Positions 26,253 to 35,195 of a stretch of DNA of 64,000 nt are shown here, one piece after another. Under the pieces are notes generated by a model that had not been told where the DNA came from, did no database searches, and worked only from the letters and a program-made list of their open reading frames with translations. The position numbers and the translations under genes were made by a program. Within the stretch, counting starts at the first letter, position 1. Each line of letters starts with the position of its first letter. This DNA comes from Lujinxingia vulgaris (GTDB taxonomy: Bacteria > Myxococcota_A > Bradymonadia > Bradymonadales > Bradymonadaceae), in contig NZ_VOSL01000002.1 of NCBI RefSeq assembly GCF_007997005.1, positions 62,001 through 126,000 on the forward strand. The letters are read 5' to 3'.

Positions 26253-27665
26253 ATGCCGATTCAAATGATGCCGAGATACAGGAGCCCGCAGGGTAAACTC
26301 GTGGTGATGGGAGTCGTTGCCGCGCTCACGATGAGCGCAGCGAGCGCGCAGGCGCAGGAGGCCTCGCCAGACGAGCTTCCGGCCGGTGACACGTCGGCCA
26401 CCTCCCGGGAGAGCGTGGAGCCGATCTTTCGCCTGAGCGAAGGCTCACCCTTTCGTTTTGAGCTCTCGGGTTATGGCGAGCTACGTTTTGCCGGCCATGA
26501 TTTCGGCCCCGACCCCACTCGCCCCGGGGGCTCCCGCCAAGACCTTCGCGCGGTCTTCGAGCAGTCGCGTTTTGTGACCAAGATCGAGGGCGAGATGCCC
26601 TACGGCTTTGGGCTGGAGGCGGAGATCGAGTTTGAGCACGGGGGCACCGGCAGCGCGCTGGAGCTGGAGTGGGAGGAGTTTGGCGAGTACGAGCACGAGG
26701 TGGAGAAGGGCGGGGAGGTGCTCGTTGAGGAGCTCTACGTCAGCAAGACCTTCTTCAACGAGCGGCTGAAGCTCAAGCTTGGCCGCTTCTATGTGGCCGT
26801 GGGGCAGCTCTCCAATAATTACCGCCCCACCGACTATCTGGCCGGGCGGCGCTCGGAGGCCGAGACCACGGTGTTGCCGGCGGTCTGGGATGAGATGGGT
26901 ATCTCGGCCGAGCTCGACCTGGGGCCAGTGGAGCTGACCGCCCAGGCGGTCAACGGGCTCGATTCCACAGGCTTTAGCTCCCAACGCTGGGTGGCCTCGG
27001 GTCATCAGGGGCGCTTTGAGTTGATTCGCGCCAGTGATCTTGCCGGCGTCTTCCGCGCCGACTGGACGATCCTTGAGGGGGTGGAGCTGGGGGCCTCGGT
27101 CTACTACGGCAACACCACCCGTAACCGGCCCAAGCCCGACTTTGCGGCGTCCTGCGATGATGGCAGTGAGGGGCGCGAGCGTCAGGTTGCGCCCTGCGGC
27201 TACGTCAAAGCGCCGCTTCTGATCGTCGACGCTCACCTCAACCTCGACCTGGGGCCGGTGCGTGCCCAGGGGATGGTGATGTGGGGGCAGCTGGAGAACG
27301 CCACCGAGATTTCGCGCTTGAACAAGCGCCTCTCCAACAACCTGGGCACCCTGCGCAGCGAGGTCGCCGATCAGGCGCTGGCCACCTGGGGTGAGGTGGG
27401 CCTTGATGTGGCGCCCTGGCTGGGGCTCTCCGGCGCGCACCGCCTGGAGCCCTTTGTACGCCTTGATCATTACAACACGATGTTTCGCACAGCGCCCGAG
27501 ATTGCGGCCAACCCGCGATTTGAGCGCACGCTGTGGACCGGCGGGGTGGCCTACACCCTGCTCGACGCGATGGTGCTCAAGCTCGACCTGAGCCATCGCA
27601 CTTTTGGAAACGCCGATCTCCATACGGAGAACACGCTGGAGCTGATGGCGGGATTTGTCTTTTAA
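26253..27665 (+). CDS. porin of the phosphate-selective OprO/OprP-like type
   Basis: 470 residues; signal peptide ending SAASAQAQ. The start at 26253 is preceded by a weak GGTGCAGGA; ATGs at 26265/26268 are alternatives. The body alternates amphipathic strands and turns typical of a 16-strand trimeric porin (FRFELSGYGELRF; KIEGEMPYGFGLEAEIEFEH; LKLKLGRFYVAVGQL) and ends ...LMAGFVF with terminal Phe as required for outer-membrane assembly. It is the first gene of a three-gene operon with imelysin and a DUF1111 cytochrome, so an iron or iron-complex substrate is more likely than phosphate. Confidence 0.82.
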   Translation: MPIQMMPRYRSPQGKLVVMGVVAALTMSAASAQAQEASPDELPAGDTSATSRESVEPIFRLSEGSPFRFELSGYGELRFAGHDFGPDPTRPGGSRQDLRAVFEQSRFVTKIEGEMPYGFGLEAEIEFEHGGTGSALELEWEEFGEYEHEVEKGGEVLVEELYVSKTFFNERLKLKLGRFYVAVGQLSNNYRPTDYLAGRRSEAETTVLPAVWDEMGISAELDLGPVELTAQAVNGLDSTGFSSQRWVASGHQGRFELIRASDLAGVFRADWTILEGVELGASVYYGNTTRNRPKPDFAASCDDGSEGRERQVAPCGYVKAPLLIVDAHLNLDLGPVRAQGMVMWGQLENATEISRLNKRLSNNLGTLRSEVADQALATWGEVGLDVAPWLGLSGAHRLEPFVRLDHYNTMFRTAPEIAANPRFERTLWTGGVAYTLLDAMVLKLDLSHRTFGNADLHTENTLELMAGFVF

Positions 27666-27725
27666 CCTCCCTTCGATGTGCGGAGGGGCCCGGATCAGCC
27701 CGAGAAAACGAACAGGAGTACGACC

Positions 27726-28823
27726 ATGATGACATTGAAGAAGTCCTCGATCGCGATGATGACCCTGAGCGCCGGCCTGATGATCGGCTGCGGCGAAGAT
27801 GGTGGCGACACGGTGGTGGAAGGCGACGCCTTCGACAACGAGCAGATCCTCATCGACACCGCCGACCAGGTGATCGTGCCCACCTACGAACTTCTCAACA
27901 CCCGTGCCTCCGCGCTGGTCGTGGCCGTCGACGCCTTTGTGCTCGCCCCGACCGACATCACCCTGGAGGCGGCTCAGGATGCCTGGAAGGCCACCCGCGA
28001 GCCCTGGGAGCAGAGCGAAGGCTTTTTGTTTGGTCCGGTGGATGCCGCCGGCATCGACCCGGCGCTCGACAGCTGGCCGGTGGAGAAGGCCGAACTCGAC
28101 GGTGTGCTCGAGAGCGATGATGAGCTCACCGAGACCTACGTGGCCTCGCTCGACGTGAACAAAAAGGGCTTCCACGCGGTGGAGTACCTCCTCTTTGGGG
28201 AGGGCAGCACCAAGACCGCCGCGGACTTCACCGAGCGTGAGTTCGACTACCTGGTCGCCAGCGCCAATGAGCTTCAGGCCAACACCGAGTACCTGGCCAA
28301 CGCCTGGACCGAAGGTGTCGACGGGCAGCCGGCCTACCGCGACGTCTTCGTGAGCGCGGGTGATGCCGAGAACGCCGTCTACCCCTCGCGTGCCGCGGCC
28401 GCTCAGGAGATCGTGGAGGGTCTGGTGGGCATCCTCGACGAAGTTGCCAACGGCAAGATCGGCGACCCCTACACCGAGCAGGACACCCTGCTGGTGGAGA
28501 GCCAGTTTGCCTTCAACTCGCTGGCGGACTTCAAGGACAACATGCGCAGCGTGCAGAACGCCTACCTGGGTCGGGTCGAAGCGGCCGGCACCAGCGGCAA
28601 CGGCCTGACGGTGTTCGTGGCGGCCAAAGACTCCGAGCTTGATGACAAGGTCAAGACCGAGATTCAGGCCACGATCGACGCCCTCGACCAGATCGCCGAG
28701 CCCTTCCGTGACTCCATCACCGATTCCGCGCAGGCCGGCAACATTGAGGACGCCCAGGCCGCGATTTTGCAGCTGATGAACACCCTTGACGGCGAAGTTA
28801 AGCCGCTGGTCCTCGGCCAGTAA
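27726..28823 (+). CDS. imelysin-family iron-regulated lipoprotein
   Basis: 365 residues from the ATG at 27726 (AGGAG seven bases upstream; a second ATG follows directly). Lipobox GLMIGC. The diagnostic imelysin motif GxHxxE is present as GFHAVE near residues 148-153, with flanking YLLFG. Members are periplasmic or surface, induced by iron starvation, and thought to bind iron or haem, although the family name comes from a disputed peptidase activity. Together with the porin and the DUF1111 cytochrome it forms the operon behind the perfect Fur-like box. Confidence 0.92.
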   Translation: MMTLKKSSIAMMTLSAGLMIGCGEDGGDTVVEGDAFDNEQILIDTADQVIVPTYELLNTRASALVVAVDAFVLAPTDITLEAAQDAWKATREPWEQSEGFLFGPVDAAGIDPALDSWPVEKAELDGVLESDDELTETYVASLDVNKKGFHAVEYLLFGEGSTKTAADFTEREFDYLVASANELQANTEYLANAWTEGVDGQPAYRDVFVSAGDAENAVYPSRAAAAQEIVEGLVGILDEVANGKIGDPYTEQDTLLVESQFAFNSLADFKDNMRSVQNAYLGRVEAAGTSGNGLTVFVAAKDSELDDKVKTEIQATIDALDQIAEPFRDSITDSAQAGNIEDAQAAILQLMNTLDGEVKPLVLGQ

Positions 28824-28836
28824 GGGCGTTTATCTT

Positions 28837-28886
28837 CGGTCCCCGCGCCGCTCTCACCGGGGAGAGAAGCGCGGGGACCGAGTTTT
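28837..28886 (+). terminator. hairpin between imelysin and the DUF1111 gene
   Basis: CGGTCCCCGCGC at 28837-28848 pairs with GCGCGGGGACCG at 28869-28880, followed by AGTTTT. It may attenuate expression of the downstream cytochrome gene. Confidence 0.7.
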
Positions 28887-28947
28887 GAAAGGTTAGGTTT
28901 CATTCGTTTCATTCGTTTAAGACGATGTCTGTGGCGTTGAGGAAGAG

Positions 28948-30312
28948 ATGGTCCCATCAACTTCGAGAAGGACGCTTTGGGCTGTCGCGTTTGCGGCGGC
29001 CTCACTCGCTCTGGGCGCAGGTTGTGGACAGGACAGCGGTGAGGTGCTGACGGTGGCCTCCGGCGGTGATTTGAGCATCGTCGATCGCACCTCGCATGCG
29101 TTTACCAAGCCCGCACCGAACCTCAACGCCGATGAGCTGGACCTGCATCTGGAGGGGGACCTGGCCTTTGATGCGCAGTTTGTCAGCCCGGGGGCGCCGC
29201 GAAACGCCGGGCTGGGGCCGGGGTTTAATAACAACGCCTGCGCGGCCTGCCATATCCGAAACGGGCGCGGGATGCCGGTGGTGGGTCACCCCTCGTTGCG
29301 CTCCTCGATGCTGGTGCGGGTGAGCCTTCCCGAGGGTGAGCCTCTGGTGCCCGGGGGGGCGGTGCCGGTGGGGGAGCTCGGCGTGCAACTTCAGGATCAC
29401 GCCATCGGCGGCGCGGAGCCCGAAGTTTCGATCGACCTTCAGTGGGAGCGCGTGCCGGGGAGCTACGCCGATGGCACGCCCTATGAGCTGCGCCGTCCGA
29501 AGATGACGATTCTGCTGGCCGATGGCACGGAGCTTCCCGACGAGGTGCAGCGCTCGCTCCGGCAGTCGCCGCCGATCGTGGGGCTGGGACTTCTGGAGGC
29601 GGTGCCGGAGGCGACGATACTCGCCATGGCCGACCCCGACGATGCCGACGGCGATGGCATCAGCGGGCGGCCCAACCGCGTCTGGGATGCCCGCGCGCAG
29701 CGGGCTGTGCTGGGGCGTTTTGGCCATAAGGCCAACGAGCCCAACCTCACCCAGCAGACGGCCGATGCCTTCGTGAACGATATGGGCGTGCTCACGCCAT
29801 ACGGTGATGGGGCGCACGCCGAGATCGACGCGGCGTTTTTTGAGGCGACGGTCTTCTATACGCAGTCGCTGGCGATCCCGGAGCGCTTTGTGCCGGCTGA
29901 GCCCGAGCGACGCGAGGCGATCGCCCGTGGCGAGGTGCTCTTTGAGGAGTTGAATTGCGTGGGCTGCCATGTCTCGGAGCTTGAGAGCGGTCCGGCCGAC
30001 TACCCCTCGCTGGCCCACCAGCGTTTTGCGCCCTACACCGACCTGCTCCTGCACGATATGGGCGAGGAGCTGGCCGATGGCCGCCCGGACTTTGAGGCCA
30101 CGGGGCGCGAGTGGCGCACCGCGCCGCTGTGGGGGCTGGGCCTGGCGCAGACGGTGCTGCCCGGCTCCGGGTATCTGCATGACGGGCGCGCCCGCACGAT
30201 CGCCGAGGCGATTTTGTGGCACGGCGGGGAGGCCGAAGCGTCGCGCGAGGGGTTTCGGCATCTCTCAAAGGCGGAGCGCGACGATCTGCTGGCGTTTTTG
30301 CGCTCGCTCTGA
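28948..30312 (+). CDS. di-haem DUF1111 (COG3488-type) lipoprotein
   Basis: 454 residues; lipobox LGAGC. Haem motifs CAACH (about residue 96) and CVGCH (about residue 341), family motifs RQSPPIVGLGLLEAV and TAPLWGLGL with GYLHDGRARTIAEAI. A Ca-binding-like acidic loop (DPDDADGDGISG) is also visible. It is a paralogue of the DUF1111 protein at 22.3 kb but without the Asp/His tether and with different spacing of the first haem. The downstream position after imelysin is the classical arrangement of this family. Confidence 0.9.
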   Translation: MVPSTSRRTLWAVAFAAASLALGAGCGQDSGEVLTVASGGDLSIVDRTSHAFTKPAPNLNADELDLHLEGDLAFDAQFVSPGAPRNAGLGPGFNNNACAACHIRNGRGMPVVGHPSLRSSMLVRVSLPEGEPLVPGGAVPVGELGVQLQDHAIGGAEPEVSIDLQWERVPGSYADGTPYELRRPKMTILLADGTELPDEVQRSLRQSPPIVGLGLLEAVPEATILAMADPDDADGDGISGRPNRVWDARAQRAVLGRFGHKANEPNLTQQTADAFVNDMGVLTPYGDGAHAEIDAAFFEATVFYTQSLAIPERFVPAEPERREAIARGEVLFEELNCVGCHVSELESGPADYPSLAHQRFAPYTDLLLHDMGEELADGRPDFEATGREWRTAPLWGLGLAQTVLPGSGYLHDGRARTIAEAILWHGGEAEASREGFRHLSKAERDDLLAFLRSL

Positions 30313-30349
30313 GGAGGGCGAGGCATGGCGCGCGCGGGGTAGGTCGCGC

Positions 30350-30644
30350 GACCCAGGGTCACGGCGTGGCGGGGTATAGAAGGTGACCGTGGGTCACGGC
30401 GTGGCGGGGTATAGGAGGTGACCGTGGGTCAGGCGTGACGGGGTATAGAAGATGACCGTGGGTCGCATGTCGCGGGGTATGAAGGGCGACCCGGGGTTGG
30501 GGAAAGGTGAGTCACGATGCGGGTGAGATGCAACCCACGGTCAGACGTGACGGGGTATATGAGGTGACCGTGGGTCAGGCGTGACGGGGTATATGAGGTG
30601 ACCGTGGGTCGCATGTCGCGGGGTATGAAGGGCGACGCAGGGTC
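30350..30644. repeat. Array 5: nine GACC-NNN-GGTC repeats, one core
   Basis: Motifs start at 30350, 30385, 30420, 30454, 30488, 30532, 30566, 30600 and 30634. Intervals are 34-35 bp with one 44-bp core interval (30488-30532, GACCCGGGGTT facing AACCCACGGTC). The core has ATGCG at position 19-23. Spacers share GGGGTATRNGARG with array 4. A degraded copy (GATCCTGCGTC) follows 23 bp on, at 30657. The array lies between two converging genes. Confidence 0.88.
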
Positions 30645-30697
30645 ACTTCAAGATGTGATCCTGCGTCGCGTTGCGGCGAGTCCACCTGGAACAAAAA

Positions 30698-30725
30698 ACG
30701 CCCGGGAGCAAAAGCTCCCGGGCGT
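30698..30725 (-). terminator. minus-strand intrinsic terminator of the small-protein gene
   Basis: ACGCCCGGGAGC-AAAA-GCTCCCGGGCGT is a perfect 12-bp stem; the preceding A run becomes a T run on the minus strand, about 70 bp after the stop of the 30794 gene. Confidence 0.85.
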
Positions 30726-30793
30726 CTCTATGCATCATGAACTCGGAAGGTCGGCCGTCTGGCGGAACATCGAGAGGTGAGGTGGCACACACC

Positions 30794-30988
30794 TTACATC
30801 TGAATGATCTCGACACCACGTTCGGCACGATCTTCGGAGGGTTTGGGGCTCTCGCGCTCCTGCTCCGGCCAGTAGGGAAGCGGCCGGGGGATCTCAAGCT
30901 GGGGGCGCTGGTCAGCCTGCTCCTGCTGACGAGCCCGTTCTTTTTTGAGCTGATCGTAGATGATGTAATCCGGCAGCATGGTCTTCAT
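30794..30988 (-). CDS. small conserved-looking protein with charged tail
   Basis: 64 residues: MLPDYIIYDQLKKERARQ (from an internal ATG at 30979), then a Pro-rich acidic middle and the C-terminal ERGVEIIQM. Small proteins with this plan (hydrophilic charged head, Pro-rich middle, tail of the form RGV-hydrophobic-hydrophobic) recur across deltaproteobacteria, to my recollection, without known function. Translation may begin at 30988 or 30979; only a weak AAGG is present. It has its own intrinsic terminator, which argues for a real gene. Confidence 0.6.
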   Translation of the reverse strand: MKTMLPDYIIYDQLKKERARQQEQADQRPQLEIPRPLPYWPEQERESPKPSEDRAERGVEIIQM

Positions 30989-31515
30989 CCTTGGGCTGGG
31001 GACACCTGCGCTCGAAGAGTGTGAGTTATCCAGACAACTGGCCTCGCGTACTGCCCTGACATGCCGGGCTGCCCTTCACAGTCTTTAACGTGCAGGAAGC
31101 GTTCCATATTCAACGTGCCGGAGAAAATTACAGTGTGGCTGCTCCGACCCGCTGCCGAGGTTCTACTTTAAATATAGTCGAATTCGGGGGGCCGTCTACT
31201 TTCCTTTGCAGAGAAATCGGGGTGGAGGAGGCCGTTGAACCCCTGCATTGACGCCGATTTTTCAGTGTTCATGGGCAGTTAGGGGAGCTTCGTGCACGAC
31301 CCTCAATGTGGCGATGTTTTGCGATCGCGGGGTGGAAGCGGCGCCAGCCAGGCCACGTCAACGGGGAAGGCGCGAGGTGCAGCGCGGGCGATCTTCGGGG
31401 GCGATGGCGTGTGATGTCGCCGATGAGACCGCCGGTGGTTGGATAGTGCGTGCTCCACCGGGGGAACATGTTTGCGTAGGGGGCGGATCAAGCGCGTGCA
31501 GTGGGACGGAGAGGT
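30989..31515. other. intergenic gap upstream of the small-protein gene
   Basis: About 530 bp with no gene I can support. An AT-rich patch TTTAAATATAG at about 31168-31178 could belong to a minus-strand promoter. The right end runs into the repeat array. Confidence 0.4.
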
Positions 31516-31909
31516 GACCGTGGGGCGCATCGCGATGGTGTGCGGTGCCGACGCGAGGTGACCGTGGGTCACGTTTCGAGCGCATAGAATCAGGTCGAGC
31601 GATGACCCAGGGTCGTGTTGGTAGATGACCGAGGGTCGTGTTGGAAGATGACCGAGGGTCGTGCCGGAAGGTGACCGTGGGTCACGTTTCGAGCGCATAG
31701 AATCAGGTCGAGCGATGACCCAGGGTCGTCCCCAATGATGACCGTGGGTCGTACCGGAAGGTGACCGTGGGTCACGTTTCGAGCGCATAGAATCAGGTCG
31801 AGCGATGACCGAGGGTCGTGTTGGAAGATGACCGTGGGGCGCACCCATTGAGGACCGAGGACCGCACTGGAAGACGACCGTGGGTCGTCCCGAACCATGA
31901 CCGTGGGTC
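31516..31909. repeat. Array 6: GACC-NNN-GGTC repeats with 23-bp phasing and repeated 44-bp cores
   Basis: Fourteen motifs start at 31516 (degenerate), 31560, 31604, 31627, 31650, 31673, 31717, 31740, 31763, 31807, 31830, 31853 (degenerate), 31876 and 31899. Intervals are 23 or 44 bp only. The 33-nt core, CGCAT at 11-15, is present three times in identical form (after 31560, 31673 and 31763). The 12-nt spacers such as GTGTTGGAAGAT replace the 23-nt ones of other arrays. Central triplets include GTG, CAG and GAG. Confidence 0.9.
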
Positions 31910-31982
31910 ACCTCAGCGGACTCCGGCATCGCCCGAGAGCGGAACTCGCTGCCCTCTCTCGGCTGCTGCGTCCCACAAAAAA

Positions 31983-32003
31983 AACCTCGCCACTGGCGAG
32001 GTT
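31983..32003 (-). terminator. minus-strand terminator after the outer-membrane protein gene
   Basis: AACCTCGCC-ACT-GGCGAGGTT preceded by an A run (T run on the minus strand), 75 bp past the stop of the beta-barrel gene. Confidence 0.85.
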
Positions 32004-32077
32004 CTCTGATGCTGCGCGATGTGCTGCAGCGAGCGCGCGCACCAGCTGCGCCCAGTTCGCCACTCTGATCAATACGA

Positions 32078-32659
32078 TCAGTACCAGCGCAGGGTGAAGG
32101 CGCCGTGGAAGGTCTCAAAGTCGCTGGTGGAGTAGAAGTGGCGGGTGTAGCCCACGCGAAATCCCGGAGCTACGGTGCCGTTGACGAAGTACTCAAAGCC
32201 CAGGCCACCTTTCACGGCCAGACCCATCTCCTGGTAGCGCCGCCGATCGCCGGCGGGGTTGGAGGCGTCGCTGATGCCGTAGGCCAGGCCTACGCCGGCC
32301 TCGGCAAAGAGGCCGCTGACGATAAAGAGGGTGCTCGCGGCGTTGAGCGACCAGTGCTGGTGGTTGAGCTCCTGGCCGTAGACGTCGGTGGTGCGGATCC
32401 AGGAGTTGAGCTCCGCGCCGAAGAGCAGGTTGTTGGTGACCCCGCCGCCGAGCGCGGCGTGCAGATGCAGGCCCAGGTCGCCGCCCTCATCGAGGCCGGT
32501 GGAGAGGGTCTCATCTTCGACAAAGACCGAGCCCACTCCGCCACCCAGGCCCAGGCCAAAGTAGGAGCCGCGTCGATCTTTATAGCCGTCGAGGGCCATC
32601 GCCGGAGCGCTCACCAGAAAGATCGCCATGGCCAGTAAGAGGGGCAGGGTGCGTCGCAT
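32078..32659 (-). CDS. outer-membrane beta-barrel protein
   Basis: 193 residues from the ATG at 32659 (GAGG upstream). Signal peptide ending PAMALDGYKD. The mature part alternates Gly-rich and aromatic strand residues (YFGLGLGGGVGSVF; LFAEAGVGLAYGI; FRVGYTRHFY) and ends GAFTLRWY, an 8-strand OmpA/OmpW-sized barrel. It is the last gene of the LpoB operon and may support envelope integrity. No enzymatic motif. Confidence 0.78.
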   Translation of the reverse strand: MRRTLPLLLAMAIFLVSAPAMALDGYKDRRGSYFGLGLGGGVGSVFVEDETLSTGLDEGGDLGLHLHAALGGGVTNNLLFGAELNSWIRTTDVYGQELNHQHWSLNAASTLFIVSGLFAEAGVGLAYGISDASNPAGDRRRYQEMGLAVKGGLGFEYFVNGTVAPGFRVGYTRHFYSTSDFETFHGAFTLRWY

Positions 32660-32717
32660 CACAAGACCTCGCAAAGAAGTGGGGCGCTGGCGGTTGAGGT
32701 GACACTCAACGAGAAGG

Positions 32718-34229
32718 TCAGCGCAGCGCCGAGAAGTTAAGCAGGATAAAATCATCACTGAGGACATCGACCACACGCTTATCGACGTGGGGGCCAACAT
32801 CGACGGCGAGTGTATGACGTCCGGCGGGCAATTTTATGCGAAATAAATCGATGTCGGCGGCCAGCGTGGTCCAGCTGCGGGTGTCGGGCGTGTCCAGCGC
32901 GCTTAAGGTGCCTTTGACGGCCAGACCGGCCAGAAAGCCTAAAGCACCTGCGGCGGCCGCTTCGGTGCCGCCGTGGCGAAGCGCGGCGTCGGTGGCCTGG
33001 CGGCTGGCCTCCCCGGCCACCGCCCGCACCACCGCGCGCGAGATAGCGGCGGCAGCTGCGGTGGCCCCGACCATCGTCCAGCTGGCGTGCACCTGATCGG
33101 CGATGTTGACCTGCGCCGAATGCGAGGCCATGCGCCCGTCCACGCTCAGGCCAACCTGGCGCCGCGGGGGCAGCCCGGCGGTGGTGAGCACCGGGAAGTT
33201 CAGCGTGTTGAAGACCCCGCTGGCGTGCAGACTCAGCGCTTTGCTGCGCTGGTCGTTGCTTAAATACACCCCGGAGTAGGGTGAGTACTGGGAGTAGCGT
33301 AGCGCCCAGTCCATGCCCACGCGCTCGGCCTGCCGGTATGGCGAGAGCCCGCTCTGCACCACCACCAGCACATCGCCCTGCTGGTGACGCGCACGGTACT
33401 CCGCTGCGCTCAAGCGCTCACCGCGGCGCACCGAGGCAAAGAGGGGATGATCGTCTTCGACGCCGAAGTCCTGAAGATCGCGTCCGCGGTAGCCGGTCAG
33501 GGCGATCAGATCTTCCAGGCGCTCCGGACCGGCCTCCGGCCAGACTCCGGAGAGGTAGGCCCGCGCGTAGAAACGCGCGGCGTTTTCGTACTCGCCAGAC
33601 GCCTCATAGGTCACGCCGCTTAAGTAGTAGCCCAGCCCCAGGATGCCCGGCACAAGCTCGCGGGTGCCCTCGTCGACGAAGAAGCGCGCCAGCACATAGA
33701 AGCGCCGTGCCTCCACCCGCGCTGAGCCCAGCCGACCGGCGGCCAGAAAGTTGATCATGTTCTGGGTGTTGAGCAGCAGGCGCTCGTGCGCCGGGGCCCG
33801 GTACTGACCGGAGTCGTCGCTGTAGATGAAGCGCATCACCTGCGCTGCACCCTCGCTGGAGAGGTCGACCCACTCCAGGTGATCGTCGACGTGCATCAGG
33901 TCGCGAGCGGCCTGCTCGTAGTCGCCGGCGGCCTGCAGGAGCGTGGCGCGCTCGAGCAAGAATAGCGCGCGGTTCTCTTTGAGGTTTTCGGGAAGTTCGC
34001 TTGTGTCTTCAACCTCAAGGCGCGCGTTGAGCTCGGCGATGGCGCTCTCGGCATCGCCCACCGAGAGAGCCTGGCGGGTGGGCCGGAGCGTCTCGGTGTA
34101 GGAGGCGCACCCGCTGGCGAGCACCACGCAGACAAAGGCCACCACCTGGCACCAGCGGCCAAAGCTGGCGCGGTGTGCGCGGTGAAGCCGGGCTGTTTGG
34201 GAGCTGAAGGCGCTCATAAATGGCCGCAT
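32718..34229 (-). CDS. TPR-like lipoprotein (COG3014-like) in the LpoB operon
   Basis: About 503 residues from the ATG at 34229 (MRPFMSAF; a second ATG at 34217). Lipobox VLASGC followed by helical repeats (LERATLLQAAGDYEQAARDL; YYLSGVTYEASGEYENAARFY) and a C-terminal region with an Ala-rich hydrophobic stretch (TAAAAAISRAVVRAVAG) and a beta-type ending. Linkage of COG3014-type lipoproteins to LpoB is familiar from gammaproteobacteria, supporting a role in peptidoglycan-synthase regulation or envelope lipoprotein assembly. Confidence 0.72.
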   Translation of the reverse strand: MRPFMSAFSSQTARLHRAHRASFGRWCQVVAFVCVVLASGCASYTETLRPTRQALSVGDAESAIAELNARLEVEDTSELPENLKENRALFLLERATLLQAAGDYEQAARDLMHVDDHLEWVDLSSEGAAQVMRFIYSDDSGQYRAPAHERLLLNTQNMINFLAAGRLGSARVEARRFYVLARFFVDEGTRELVPGILGLGYYLSGVTYEASGEYENAARFYARAYLSGVWPEAGPERLEDLIALTGYRGRDLQDFGVEDDHPLFASVRRGERLSAAEYRARHQQGDVLVVVQSGLSPYRQAERVGMDWALRYSQYSPYSGVYLSNDQRSKALSLHASGVFNTLNFPVLTTAGLPPRRQVGLSVDGRMASHSAQVNIADQVHASWTMVGATAAAAAISRAVVRAVAGEASRQATDAALRHGGTEAAAAGALGFLAGLAVKGTLSALDTPDTRSWTTLAADIDLFRIKLPAGRHTLAVDVGPHVDKRVVDVLSDDFILLNFSALR

Positions 34230-34341
34230 GCCAGTACTGGCGAGGTCGAGACGAGGAGGGACAAACGCCGCCCCTCCCCGCCACACACACCGAGGGGGCT
34301 CGGGGAGGCAGGGCGGGCGGCCGGACGCGCGGCGCAACGGC

Positions 34342-34953
34342 TCAGCGGATCAGGCCCTTGGTGATGGCCGATTCATTCTGAAAATGAATCTGTCCGGTGC
34401 TCACGTTGATGACCTGCACGAACATAAAGTACTGCACGCGTCGCTCATCTTCATCGCGGTCGGCCACGTCGTAGACCTTTCCGGTCACAAAGTACTGCGC
34501 GCCGAGTTGACGGCCGTAGGCGGCAAGGCGCGTCGGATCATAAGCGTCGGACTGCTGGCGGCGCACCTCGTTGAGAAGATCGGGCTGGCTCTCCCAGCTC
34601 ACCACCGACGCGGCGGTCTGGTTGACCAGGTCGGTCTCGAACTTGGAGAGGAGCGTGTCGAGCTGCGGGCCGATATGCTCGCTGGTCTCATTGCGCATCG
34701 GGAAGATCGCCACCACTGGCGAGTCTCCGCGGTCCCACTGACGCACGATCGAGCTGCGCATCAGCTGGTCGATGTTCTCCGCGTAGAGGCGGTTGAGGTC
34801 TTCGCGATCAAAGCGAAGGCTCATCGTGTACTCGTCGAGGCGAGGCTCTTCGGTGTCGCGCACGTACTGCGGGCTTCCGCAGGCGCTGAGCGTGGCGATC
34901 AGGAGCACCGAGAGGAGCAGCGGGCGAAGGAAGCGAGGGGTGGAGGTCTTCAC
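34342..34953 (-). CDS. lpoB: LpoB-type penicillin-binding protein activator lipoprotein
   Basis: 203 residues; lipobox LSAC; N-terminal linker, then the LpoB core (PVVAIFPMRNETSEHIGPQLDTL given as PVVAIFPMRNET and ...LLSKFETDLV; YGRQLGAQYFVTGKVYDV; MFVQVINVSTGQIHFQNE). The family binds the UB2H domain of PBP1b in the periplasm and stimulates peptidoglycan synthesis from the outer membrane. The two downstream genes are a TPR lipoprotein and a beta barrel on the same strand. Confidence 0.88.
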   Translation of the reverse strand: MKTSTPRFLRPLLLSVLLIATLSACGSPQYVRDTEEPRLDEYTMSLRFDREDLNRLYAENIDQLMRSSIVRQWDRGDSPVVAIFPMRNETSEHIGPQLDTLLSKFETDLVNQTAASVVSWESQPDLLNEVRRQQSDAYDPTRLAAYGRQLGAQYFVTGKVYDVADRDEDERRVQYFMFVQVINVSTGQIHFQNESAITKGLIR

Positions 34954-35103
34954 GGCGTCTCATCCTTTTGGGGGCAACCATCATCGTGGGGTCGGTCGCT
35001 GGCGAGCATTTCTGCCAGCGTTATGAACGAGGCGGAGGGGGCGCTGATGCGCCTGATGCCCGTTGAAGCGCTCGCCAGTGTAAGGGCCATCTGGAGAAGA
35101 ACA

Positions 35104-35127
35104 AGCGCCCCGGGGGGGCGCTCTTTT
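35104..35127 (+). terminator. plus-strand hairpin with T run in the LpoB/PPC divergent gap
   Basis: AGCGCCCC-GGG-GGGGCGCT followed by CTTTT about 70 bp before the start of the PPC lipoprotein gene. It looks like an intrinsic terminator for a short upstream transcript or an attenuator. Confidence 0.55.
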
Positions 35128-35195
35128 GAGCGCGGTGCGCATCTGCTAGCGTAAACCCTCTGCGCAGAGCGCTCTGTTTCTCGAGACGGTAGACG

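Noticed and set aside
34998-35078. CTGGCGAG/CTCGCCAG inverted pairs as a transposon end
   Set aside because: Short, common GC-rich hairpin strings also seen at 6727 and 31983; no transposase or target duplication.
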